DNA from: ASV31 sp965229765
GTDB lineage: Bacteria; Pseudomonadota; Alphaproteobacteria; Rhodobacterales; Rhodobacteraceae
Assembly (NCBI GenBank): GCA_965229765.1
Contig: CBDDJT010000003.1
Coordinates: forward strand, 248,001 to 312,000
Direction: 5' to 3'
DNA length: 64,000 nt
Below, piece by piece: positions 17,271-24,591 of this stretch. The translations under genes and the position numbers were made by a program. How positions within the stretch are numbered: position 1 is the stretch's first letter; every line of letters begins with the position of its first letter. The notes below the pieces were generated by a model. It was not told the DNA's origin and did not search any database. It saw only the letters and a list, made by a program, of their open reading frames with translations.

Positions 17271-17953
17271 AGGTCGGGCCCTTTCCAGTCGATCTGGCAG
17301 ATTTCTGCCGAGCGACCGTCGAAGTCCCAGACCCGGCCAAAGGCGCGCACCCGGCCCTTGGTGGCAGTCGCCACGGTGATGTCCGGCCCCATCCAGTATT
17401 CGGTGTTGTGCACAACAATGTCCTTCGACGGATCCTTGCCACGTACCGGCACGATCTCGCCCTGGATCTTCTTGCCCACCATCAGGCGGCGGGCATGGCC
17501 GTCCGATTCGAAGGTGACGGGCGCGCGCTCGGCGCCCAGGAATTCGCTGACCAGAACCTTGAACAGGCCCGTCGTGCCGCGCGCCTTGCCGCTGAATATC
17601 TGGATCAGCCCGTCATAGGCGTCATAGCTGGCGCGCTCATCGATATAGGCCGCCGCCTTCCAGCCACCGCGGGCCATAAGGCCCGGGATTTCAAGGATCA
17701 GTCCCACGTTCAGGCCGGACAGATCCTCGCCGCCATAATGCCCGCTGTCGATGCGCACCCCCGCCCAGGCCTGGCAGTAGCCTTCGGTTGGCGCGTGTTT
17801 TCCCAGCGACACGACACATGGGCAAAAGACGGTACAGTTACAATTCAGGATCAACTCACCCTTGATCGCCCAAGGCACAAGTCCGCCACCGCGCGCCGCG
17901 TCCTGTCGGCGGTTGTCAATCTTGGCGGGGGCTTCCATCCGGTCAGATGCCAT
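17267..17953 (-). CDS. DUF1326 domain protein
   Basis: AAGGAG lies only one base from the ATG at 17959 but seven from the ATG at 17953, so 17953 is taken as the start; the product has 228 residues. The DUF1326 signature is a Cys cluster, LNCNCTVFCPC, followed by ARGGWKAAAYIDERAS and the C-terminal HNTEYWMGPD. The cysteines could bind a metal. DUF1326 genes commonly stand beside DUF2182 genes, as here. Function is not known. It overlaps the DinB start (ATGA) and follows DUF2182 by 14 bases. Confidence 0.82.
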   Translation of the reverse strand: MASDRMEAPAKIDNRRQDAARGGGLVPWAIKGELILNCNCTVFCPCVVSLGKHAPTEGYCQAWAGVRIDSGHYGGEDLSGLNVGLILEIPGLMARGGWKAAAYIDERASYDAYDGLIQIFSGKARGTTGLFKVLVSEFLGAERAPVTFESDGHARRLMVGKKIQGEIVPVRGKDPSKDIVVHNTEYWMGPDITVATATKGRVRAFGRVWDFDGRSAEICQIDWKGPDL

Positions 17954-17967
17954 GTTCATTCTCCTTG

Positions 17968-18729
17968 TCAAATTGCCGACAGGCCCGTCGCGACCGCCGC
18001 GGCGATCAGCGCGACACCCAGCGGCCGGGTCAGATAGCGCCCGATGTCGGGCAGTTTTTCGAGGACCATCAGGGCGGCGGCGAGCCCCATGAAGGCCAGG
18101 TTCATCACGCCGCCCACAAAGGCCAGCAACATCAGTGCCCAGCAGCACCCGAGGCAAACCGCGCCCAGCCTGAGACCGTTGCGCCACGCCCCCTCGTCCC
18201 AGTGGGTCATGAAGAAGGTCAGCGGCTGTCGGCACTTGGACAGGCAGGCCTCTTTCAACCGGCTGAACTGGTAGCCGCCGGCAAGCGACAGCAAGGCAGC
18301 CGACAAAAAGGCAGAGCGGCTGTCGCCATAGGGGGTTACAAGCTCCAACTGGAACAGCACCATCTGGGCAGCCGCCGCGATCACCGAAAAACAGAACCAG
18401 ACGGCAAGATAGCCGCCAACAAGCGCGCCGAACCGGACGTTTCCACCAGCGCGCCCGAGATCCTCGTAAGTCGCAAGCGCCGGTAGCGCGGTCGGTGCCA
18501 TCATCGCGGCGGACATCAAACTCCACATCAGCACAAGTCGGGAAAAGCCGGCCGCGTCTGGCGTCACGACGCACAGGCTGTCCAGAAGGTCGGCGCCATA
18601 GGCGATGCCAGCCTGGCGTAGCGCCTCGGGCACCGCCATTGCATAAAGCAGCGCCCAGGCCGCGAGAATGCCCCCGAACAAGGCAAGCCAGTGTGGCGCA
18701 CCCATGGCGCGGATACGGTCAGCCCACAT
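17968..18729 (-). CDS. DUF2182 predicted metal-binding integral membrane protein
   Basis: The ATG at 18729 follows GGAGGCG with good spacing and gives 253 residues. Six to seven hydrophobic segments are visible. Family marks are LMWSLMSAAMMAPTALPAL in the N-terminal half, YQFSRLKEACLSKCRQPLTF and LGAVCLGCCWALMLL. The Met and Cys rich segments explain the label predicted metal-binding membrane protein. It is the first gene of the five-gene unit that ends with dmdA and acuI. Its role in DMSP use is unknown. Confidence 0.82.
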   Translation of the reverse strand: MWADRIRAMGAPHWLALFGGILAAWALLYAMAVPEALRQAGIAYGADLLDSLCVVTPDAAGFSRLVLMWSLMSAAMMAPTALPALATYEDLGRAGGNVRFGALVGGYLAVWFCFSVIAAAAQMVLFQLELVTPYGDSRSAFLSAALLSLAGGYQFSRLKEACLSKCRQPLTFFMTHWDEGAWRNGLRLGAVCLGCCWALMLLAFVGGVMNLAFMGLAAALMVLEKLPDIGRYLTRPLGVALIAAAVATGLSAI

Positions 18730-18758
18730 GCGTCGCCTCCCTCGCCCGCACGATTCCC

Positions 18759-18795
18759 TTGCAGAATCAAATGTCAGACTTTTAATTGTCTGACA
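18759..18795 (+). promoter_or_regulatory. Promoter and operator for the DMSP-operon GntR gene and its divergent operon
   Basis: TTGCAG (18759-18764), 16 bases and TTTAAT (18781-18786, five of six consensus bases) form a plus-strand promoter whose start would fall near 18793. A perfect inverted repeat TGTCAGAC (18772-18779), eight bases, GTCTGACA (18788-18795) covers the -10 element and ends one base before the ATG at 18797. A regulator bound here would block its own promoter and probably also the divergent DUF2182 promoter. Confidence 0.75.
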
Positions 18796-18796
18796 A

Positions 18797-19537
18797 ATGA
18801 AAATCGACCCCAACAGCACCGAAGATCTTTCCGTCCAGATTGCAGAGGCGATCCGCAACGCGATCGTCGAAGGCGATCTGCTTGTGGACCAGCGGCTTCC
18901 GACCGAGGCCGAACTGGGAGAGCAATTCGACGTCTCTCGCTCGACCGTGCGCGAAGCGCTGAAACGGCTCGCAGCGCAAAGCCTGATCCGCACGCAGCGC
19001 GGCGCCGCCGGGGGGGCCTTTGTCAACCGACTTTCCTTCGAGGACGCACAAGGCCAGATGATCACCACGTCCACATTGCTCTTGTCGATGAACGCGGTCG
19101 ATTTCGAGACGGCTTGCGAGGCGCGCTATGCGCTTGAACGCGCCTGTGCTCCGCTTGCAGCGTTCCGTCGCTCGCCCGACCACCTTGCAACGATGCGGGC
19201 CGAGATCCACCGCCAGGCTCAGCCCGGCCTGTCGGACGAGGCGTTCTGCGCCTCTGACGTCGCGTTTCACCGGGCTCTGGTGGATGCCGCGTCCAACCCG
19301 GTGCTGTCATACCAACTGGCCGGCGCGGTCGAGGCGATGCAGCCGCTGATGAACATGATCACCTTCACGGCGCGATCCCGCGAACGCATCGTGATGCTGC
19401 ACACGCGCATTGCTGACGGGCTGGAAGCACGCGATGCCGACGCCCTGGAACGCGGACTTGCCGAACTGGCCGGCTACACAGCCGAATTGGGCAAGAGTGT
19501 CGCTGCCGCGCGCGCGGCCCGCCGCACACCCCCTTGA
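18797..19537 (+). CDS. FadR-like GntR/FCD regulator of the divergent dmdA operon
   Basis: The 246-residue protein has a winged helix-turn-helix at about 10-75 (LPTEAELGEQFDVSRSTV then REALKRLAAQ) and a helical FCD effector domain to about 225, with FHRALVDAASNP and the late LHTRIADGLEARD helix. It probably senses a DMSP or acrylate metabolite. No ribosome-binding site precedes the ATG; an operator and -10 element occupy that place, so the message is likely leaderless. A GntR gene beside dmdA is also known in other roseobacters. The stop codon overlaps the ssrA promoter. Confidence 0.87.
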   Translation: MKIDPNSTEDLSVQIAEAIRNAIVEGDLLVDQRLPTEAELGEQFDVSRSTVREALKRLAAQSLIRTQRGAAGGAFVNRLSFEDAQGQMITTSTLLLSMNAVDFETACEARYALERACAPLAAFRRSPDHLATMRAEIHRQAQPGLSDEAFCASDVAFHRALVDAASNPVLSYQLAGAVEAMQPLMNMITFTARSRERIVMLHTRIADGLEARDADALERGLAELAGYTAELGKSVAAARAARRTPP

Positions 19538-19562
19538 TTGGCGACGCGCGACTGTCTACCTT
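19534..19562 (+). promoter_or_regulatory. Promoter of the tmRNA gene
   Basis: TTGATT (19534-19539), 17 bases and TACCTT (19557-19562) lie just before the first base of the acceptor piece, predicting a start near 19569. The -35 element overlaps the stop codon of the GntR gene. Confidence 0.6.
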
Positions 19563-19565
19563 TGG

Positions 19566-19890
19566 AGGGTCTCGCAAGGGACTATGGACATAAACGCGCT
19601 CGTAATAAGCGGATCGGACCCGGGGGCGGTACCCGGCGGCTCCACCATATCCCCTTCGTCGGAGGGCAGATGGGGCCGAAACAGGATCGACGAACGTCTA
19701 AAGGGGTTTGCTTTGTCTCGGTGAGGTACCACCGTTATCGGTCCGATATGTACAGTTGCCAACGACAACCGTGCTCCGGTGGCTCTCGCTGCGTAAGCAG
19801 TGCGAACATCGAAAATCAAGCCCTTGCGTCTAGCAACGTAAGGCGGGGTTCGCAGGCACCTGGCAACAGAAGCCTGCACTTCCCCTTCCA
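19566..19890 (+). ncRNA. ssrA: Transfer-messenger RNA, circularly permuted two-piece type
   Basis: The gene is in the permuted alphaproteobacterial order. The acceptor piece comes first and ends CGGCTCC-ACCA at 19647. After a 24-base spacer that should be removed, the coding piece starts at 19672 with GGGGCCG, which pairs with CGGCTCC to rebuild the alanine acceptor stem. The following AGGATCGACGAACGTC resembles the 5' half of tmRNA. The tag reading frame at 19758-19796 encodes ANDNRAPVALAA followed by TAA. TGCGAAC (19801-19807) pairs with GTTCGCA (19848-19854). The outer ends are estimates. It rescues stalled ribosomes and marks proteins for ClpXP. Confidence 0.92.
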
Positions 19891-19992
19891 CGCCATGAAT
19901 GTTTCGTGACAGGTCGCCCGCCGCGCTTGCCTTGCCTGCCGCAATGGTTACGAGACCGGGGACGAGGCAGGCTCGCCCTTCGAAAGGCCGCA

Positions 19993-21240
19993 ATGACACA
20001 GCCGGCGCTGTCGGACCTTCTCCGCGTCTTCGGGCGTATCGGGCTGCTGTCTTTCGGCGGTCCGGCGGCCCAGATCGCGCTGATGCACCGGGAACTGGTT
20101 GATGCCCGCCACTGGCTGACCGAGAAGCAATTCCTCAACGCGCTGTCCTTTTGCATGTTGCTGCCGGGGCCAGAGGCGATGCAGCTTGCCACGTATGCCG
20201 GGTGGCGTCTGCGCGGCGTGCCCGGCGGGCTGATCGCCGGGGGACTGTTCGTTCTTCCGGGCGCCATCATTGTCGGCATTCTAGCAGCACTTTACGTGCA
20301 TTTTGGTCAGGTGCCGCTGGTCGAGGCCTTGTTTCTCGGGATCAAGGCCACTGTGGTCATCATCGTGATCGAAGCGCTTTTGAAATTGGCACGAAGAGCG
20401 TTGACCGCCGCCGATCGCTGGGCAATCGCCGGGCTCTCGTTTCTGGGAATTTTCGCTCTGTCCCTGCCCTTTCCGGCGATCATCGCGCTTGCCGCGGGCT
20501 GGGGTGCGCTTATGGGGCGTGGCGATACGACCGCGGCAGCGCCCCGGGCACGCGCTAACACCCTGGCCACCGTCACGATCTGGGGCGTGGCCTGGTGGGC
20601 ACCGGTCGTCGCACTTTGGGCCGCGGGGGCAGAGAGACTGGTCGAAATCGGGCTTTTCTTTTCCAAGCTTGCCGTTGTCACCTTCGGTGGGGCCTACGCC
20701 GTGCTGGCCTACATGACGCAAGAGGTCGTGCAGGATCGCGGCTGGCTGAGCACGCCCCAAATGATGGACGGTCTAGGGCTTGCCGAAACCACGCCCGGCC
20801 CGCTGATCCTGGTCACCGAATTCGTGGGGTATCTGGCGGGCCACGGCGCGGGCGGGTGGACGGCGGGGCTGGCCGCGGCACTGCTCACGCTGTGGGTCAC
20901 TTTCATACCCTGTTTCCTGTGGATCTTCGCCGGTGCCCCCTACATTGATTGGATCTCGACGCGCCCCCGCCTCACCGGCGCGTTGTCGGCGATCACGGCG
21001 GCAGTTGTCGGGGTCATCCTGAACCTGTCGCTCTGGTTCGCCCTGCATGTCTTCTTCGCCGAGGTTCGTCCGCTGGAGACCGGGCCTTTGTCGCTCGTCT
21101 ATCCTGTGCCCGGCTCTGTCGATCCGGCCGCCGTGGCGCTGGCTCTCCTGGCTGCGGGGCTTCTGCTATGGCGGCGATGGCCGCTTCCTCGCGTGCTGGC
21201 GCTTACAGCGCTCGCCGGAGCGGGATTGACGATTTTCTAG
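19993..21240 (+). CDS. chrA: Chromate efflux transporter, two-domain CHR family
   Basis: The ATG at 19993 (MTQPALSD) follows GAAAGG and gives 415 residues; the longer open frame lacks family similarity. Two repeated CHR modules are visible: FGGPAAQIALMHRELV with LPGPEAMQLATYAG in the first, and FGGAYAVLAYMTQEVVQDRG with LAETTPGPLILVTEFVGY in the second. About ten to twelve hydrophobic segments place it in the inner membrane. ChrA proteins expel chromate by exchange or proton-coupled transport. It lies between ssrA and sspB with no overlap. Confidence 0.9.
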   Translation: MTQPALSDLLRVFGRIGLLSFGGPAAQIALMHRELVDARHWLTEKQFLNALSFCMLLPGPEAMQLATYAGWRLRGVPGGLIAGGLFVLPGAIIVGILAALYVHFGQVPLVEALFLGIKATVVIIVIEALLKLARRALTAADRWAIAGLSFLGIFALSLPFPAIIALAAGWGALMGRGDTTAAAPRARANTLATVTIWGVAWWAPVVALWAAGAERLVEIGLFFSKLAVVTFGGAYAVLAYMTQEVVQDRGWLSTPQMMDGLGLAETTPGPLILVTEFVGYLAGHGAGGWTAGLAAALLTLWVTFIPCFLWIFAGAPYIDWISTRPRLTGALSAITAAVVGVILNLSLWFALHVFFAEVRPLETGPLSLVYPVPGSVDPAAVALALLAAGLLLWRRWPLPRVLALTALAGAGLTIF

Positions 21241-21320
21241 GCGGGCTGCACACACATCGGCCCCTTTCCTTCGGGTCCGAATCCCGTATGGTGGGCACAA
21301 TCAAGGCAGGACCCCCGCAT

Positions 21321-21770
21321 ATGGCGCGCTCCATCGATTATGGGAACCTGATGCACCGTGCAATGCGCGGTCTCATTCAGGACGTGCTGAGTGATGTGGC
21401 CGAAGGCGGCCTGCCCGGCCAGCATCACTTCTTCATCACCTTCGACACCATGCACCCTGACGTCGAAATCGCAGACTGGCTATCGGACCGTTATCCGGAC
21501 GAGATGACCGTGGTACTGCAGCACTGGTTCGACAATCTTGAGGTCAGCGACGAGGGCTTCTCGGTCACATTGAACTTTGGCGACCGTCCAGAACCGCTGT
21601 ACATCCCCTACGACTCGATCCGCACCTTCGTTGATCCCTCGGTTGAGTTCGGCCTTCGGTTCGAAACCCACGAAGAGGATGACGAGGACGGCGAGGATGA
21701 CGTCGCCGAAGATGATGACGCCCCGCACGGTGACGCCGAGATCGTGAGCCTCGACAGCTTCCGAAAGTAA
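21321..21770 (+). CDS. sspB: SspB-alpha ClpXP adaptor protein
   Basis: The 149-residue product starts at MARSIDYGNLMHRAMRGLI after an AAGGCAGG site. HHFFITFDTMHPDV and the beta-rich core that follows, with EGFSVTLNFGDRPEPLYIPY, match the alphaproteobacterial SspB fold that binds ssrA-tagged proteins. A Glu/Asp-rich linker (about 115-138) leads to a short C-terminal ClpX-binding tail, VSLDSFRK. It would bring tmRNA-tagged proteins to ClpXP. Its location 1.4 kb from ssrA is a neat functional link. Confidence 0.9.
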   Translation: MARSIDYGNLMHRAMRGLIQDVLSDVAEGGLPGQHHFFITFDTMHPDVEIADWLSDRYPDEMTVVLQHWFDNLEVSDEGFSVTLNFGDRPEPLYIPYDSIRTFVDPSVEFGLRFETHEEDDEDGEDDVAEDDDAPHGDAEIVSLDSFRK

Positions 21771-21821
21771 CCGGCACACGAACCTGCCGGGCATGGCGAT
21801 CGGGCTTGGGCGACCGGGCAA

Positions 21822-21850
21822 TTGTCAAGCCGCGGGCGGCTGATTATAGC
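21822..21850 (+). promoter_or_regulatory. Promoter of fumC
   Basis: TTGTCA (21822-21827), 17 bases and TATAGC (21845-21850) form a good sigma-70-type promoter, 33 bases before the fumC start. A small hairpin (CCGGCA/TGCCGG, 21771-21790) directly after sspB has no T tract and is at most a weak terminator. Confidence 0.7.
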
Positions 21851-21882
21851 GTGGGCGCGTCTTGCGAAGGAAAGGACCCACG

Positions 21883-23277
21883 ATGACCGCGACCCGCACG
21901 GAAACCGACAGTTTCGGCCCCCTGGAAGTACCGGCAGACCGTTACTGGGGTGCACAGACCCAGCGGTCCATCATGAACTTTCCCATCGGCTGGGAACGTC
22001 AGCCCGTTGCCATTGTGCGCGCGCTGGGCGTCATCAAACAGGCCTGCGCCGAAGAGAATATGACACAGGGAAGCCTCGACGAAGAACGTGGGAATGCCAT
22101 CGTTGCCTCGGCAGCCGAAGTCGTCGCCGGGAAGCTGGACGATCATTTCCCGCTTGTGGTCTGGCAAACCGGCTCTGGCACACAATCGAACATGAACGCA
22201 AACGAGGTGATCGCCAACCGCGCCATCGAGATGCTGGGCGGTATTCTGGGCTCGAAGGATCCGGTGCACCCCAACGATCACTGCAACATGGGGCAGTCGT
22301 CGAACGATACCTTCCCCACCGCCATGCACATTGCCACCGCGATGACGGCGCGAGACGTGACGCTGCCGGGGCTGGAGAAGCTTCACGCCGCGCTGACGGC
22401 CAAGGTCGCCGAGTTCGATGGCATCATCAAGATCGGCCGCACCCACACCCAGGACGCCACGCCGCTGACGCTGGCACAGGAGTTCTCGGGTTATGCCCAT
22501 CAGGTCGCCATGGGCATCGCAAGGATCAAGGCCGCCCTGCCCCGCATCCATGAGCTGGCCCAGGGCGGCACCGCCGTGGGCACCGGGCTCAACACGAAGC
22601 ATGGCTGGGCCGAGGCGGTGGCCGAGCGGATGGCGCGCATCACCGACCTGCCCTTCGTCACCGCCCCCAACAAGTTCGAGGCGCTGGCCGCCCATGACGC
22701 CATGGTCGAGATGTCGGGCGCGTTGAAGACCGTGGCCGCCAGCCTCTTCAAGATCGCAAACGACATCCGACTTCTGGGGTCCGGCCCGCGCTGCGGTCTG
22801 GGCGAGCTTATCCTGCCCGAGAACGAGCCCGGCAGCTCGATCATGCCGGGCAAGGTCAACCCGACCCAGTGCGAGGCGCTCACCCAGGTGTGCGCCCATG
22901 TGATGGGCAACGATGCCGCCGTGGGCTTCGCCGGCAGCCAGGGCCACTTCGAACTGAACGTGTACAAGCCGATGATGGCCTACAACGTCCTGCAATCCAT
23001 GCAGCTACTGGGGGACGCCGCCGTCGCCTTCACCGACAACTGTGTGGTGGGCATAAAGGCCGACGAAGACCGCATCGGCAAACTGCTGCACGAGTCGCTG
23101 ATGCTGGTCACCGCGCTGGCGCCGCAAATCGGCTATGACAACGCGACCACGGTCGCCAAGACCGCGCACAAGAACGGCACCACACTCAAGGAAGAGGCCA
23201 TCGCACTTGGCTTTGTCGACGAAGAGACATTCGAACGCGTGGTGCGCCCCGAAAAGATGATCGGCCCCAGGGACTGA
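21883..23277 (+). CDS. fumC: Fumarate hydratase class II
   Basis: The ATG at 21883 follows GAAGGAAAGGA; the product has 464 residues, the normal length. The class II signature GSSIMPGKVNPTQCE is intact, along with TGSGTQSNMNANEV near 100 and GRTHTQDATPLTLAQEF. It converts fumarate to malate in the TCA cycle without an iron-sulfur cluster. It has its own promoter and is followed within three bases by the DUF4169 gene. Confidence 0.96.
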   Translation: MTATRTETDSFGPLEVPADRYWGAQTQRSIMNFPIGWERQPVAIVRALGVIKQACAEENMTQGSLDEERGNAIVASAAEVVAGKLDDHFPLVVWQTGSGTQSNMNANEVIANRAIEMLGGILGSKDPVHPNDHCNMGQSSNDTFPTAMHIATAMTARDVTLPGLEKLHAALTAKVAEFDGIIKIGRTHTQDATPLTLAQEFSGYAHQVAMGIARIKAALPRIHELAQGGTAVGTGLNTKHGWAEAVAERMARITDLPFVTAPNKFEALAAHDAMVEMSGALKTVAASLFKIANDIRLLGSGPRCGLGELILPENEPGSSIMPGKVNPTQCEALTQVCAHVMGNDAAVGFAGSQGHFELNVYKPMMAYNVLQSMQLLGDAAVAFTDNCVVGIKADEDRIGKLLHESLMLVTALAPQIGYDNATTVAKTAHKNGTTLKEEAIALGFVDEETFERVVRPEKMIGPRD

Positions 23278-23279
23278 TC

Positions 23280-23462
23280 GTGGCTGGGCGCATCGTAAGC
23301 CTGTCGCGCGCGCGAAAGGACAAGGCGCGCGCGGAGAAGCGGCAGAAGGCCGACGCGAACGCGGTCAAGTTCGGACGGACCAGGAACGAAAAGGCGCGCG
23401 ACGCGGCAGAGGCCGAGCGCGCGTCCGACCGGCTGGACCAGCACCGCCGCGACCCCGAATGA
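23280..23462 (+). CDS. DUF4169 small basic protein
   Basis: A 60-residue, highly charged protein that starts at a GTG two bases after the fumC stop and reads MAGRIVSLSRARKDKARAEK. The pattern of Arg/Lys/Ala with an early NLRxxRKxxxR-like run fits the DUF4169 family of Rhodobacterales. It is probably helical. Its stop overlaps the start of the next gene (ATGA). No function is known. Confidence 0.8.
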   Translation: MAGRIVSLSRARKDKARAEKRQKADANAVKFGRTRNEKARDAAEAERASDRLDQHRRDPE

Positions 23463-23695
23463 ACGCGCGCCCCGTCAAGCGCTCTTTGACGCTTAAAGGC
23501 CACCGCACCAGCGTGTCACTGGAAGACGCATTCTGGCGGGCCTTTCGCGCCATCGCCGAGGAACGGGGCCTGCCCCTGAATGCGCTGGCCGCCGAGATCG
23601 ACGCCGCCCGCGACCTTGAAACGGGGCTCGCCTCGGCGATCCGTCTCTATGTTCTTGCGCATTATGTGGACAGGGCCGACACGGATCCCGGTTAG
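23459..23695 (+). CDS. Ribbon-helix-helix domain protein (RHH_4 type)
   Basis: This 78-residue protein reads PVKRSLTLKGHRTSVSLEDA then FWRAFRAIAEERGLPLNALA. A beta strand followed by two helices is the ribbon-helix-helix fold of the RHH_4 group. Such proteins bind DNA as dimers, but this group is small and no target is known. It is translationally coupled to DUF4169 and forms the end of the fumC unit. Confidence 0.83.
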   Translation: MNARPVKRSLTLKGHRTSVSLEDAFWRAFRAIAEERGLPLNALAAEIDAARDLETGLASAIRLYVLAHYVDRADTDPG

Positions 23696-23737
23696 AAAGC
23701 CCGGCGGTTCGATTGGCCCGCAACCTTCAGGACACTG

Positions 23738-24544
23738 CTAGCGCGGCCCATCCGTCACGCCCAGAAAGCGAACGGGCTGGCCGGGCAGGATCGCCGCTGC
23801 GCTCAATTGTCCGGTAAAGAAGGCCCCGGTGTCCACCGAGATCCGGCCAAACCCTGCGATGGGCCGTTTGACCACTGTATGCCCGTGAACGACCCAGATG
23901 CCATCACGGCGCCCCGCATTGATGGCATCGCGCTGCCCCAGCAACAACACCTTGTCTCCACGTCCCGCCGGTCCGGTGCGTTCGGCAACCGCATGTCGGC
24001 ATACCACGTTCCCGCTCTGCCAAAGCATCGGGCGCGCGCGCAGCCAATTCTCCAATCCTGCGGGCAGCGCAGCGCGCAGCGATGCTGCGGCCGCCTCCAG
24101 CTCATGGCCGTGGTTCAACGTGCAGACTCCCTCGATGCCAAAGCTGGCAAGCGTCTGGAGTCCGCCCTGTTTCAACCAGCGTGCGCCCCGCGTTGCGGGG
24201 GCATCAAGGAAATCCAGCATCATGCGTTCATGGCCGCCCATCAGGCAGATGACGTCGCCCTCGTCCGACTCGGTCAACCGCTTCAGCACGGCAAGCGTCA
24301 CCGCGGAACGATCGCCATGATCAATGTAGTCACCCAGAAAGACGATCCGCGCCGATTCCAGCCCCTGTGCCGCAATGTCGGCATCGATGGCGTTCATCAT
24401 GGGCGCGATCAGATCCGCGCGCCCGTGCAGGTCCCCGATCGCAAAAAGGGGTTCGTCGGGACAAGGCGGAACGGCGCGGGCGCCAAGAACGTCCCGCGCG
24501 ATCGATTCATCTTCTCCCCAGAGTGTCCCCGTCAGGCTGTTCAA
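23738..24544 (-). CDS. Metallophosphoesterase (PPP-type) with an altered GNHE motif
   Basis: The 268-residue protein starts at TTG, because the codon two places upstream is an in-frame stop. It carries the phosphatase motifs GDLHGR and LGDYIDHGDRS, but the third motif reads LMGGHERMM where the family has GNHE. The Asn normally binds the second metal. VVHGHTVVK, with its C-terminal His, is present. It may be a phosphoserine/threonine phosphatase or act on nucleotides. The last 40 residues include GRISVDTGAFFTG, also usual for the family. Confidence 0.83.
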   Translation of the reverse strand: MNSLTGTLWGEDESIARDVLGARAVPPCPDEPLFAIGDLHGRADLIAPMMNAIDADIAAQGLESARIVFLGDYIDHGDRSAVTLAVLKRLTESDEGDVICLMGGHERMMLDFLDAPATRGARWLKQGGLQTLASFGIEGVCTLNHGHELEAAAASLRAALPAGLENWLRARPMLWQSGNVVCRHAVAERTGPAGRGDKVLLLGQRDAINAGRRDGIWVVHGHTVVKRPIAGFGRISVDTGAFFTGQLSAAAILPGQPVRFLGVTDGPR

Positions 24545-24591
24545 GGTTCACCCCCCGTCGAGTCGCGCCTCCCCTGATCTTAACACCATGA

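Noticed and set aside
19556..19999. Minus-strand open frame of 147 codons
   Set aside because: It lies over the tmRNA gene, whose acceptor stem and tag frame explain the sequence on the plus strand.
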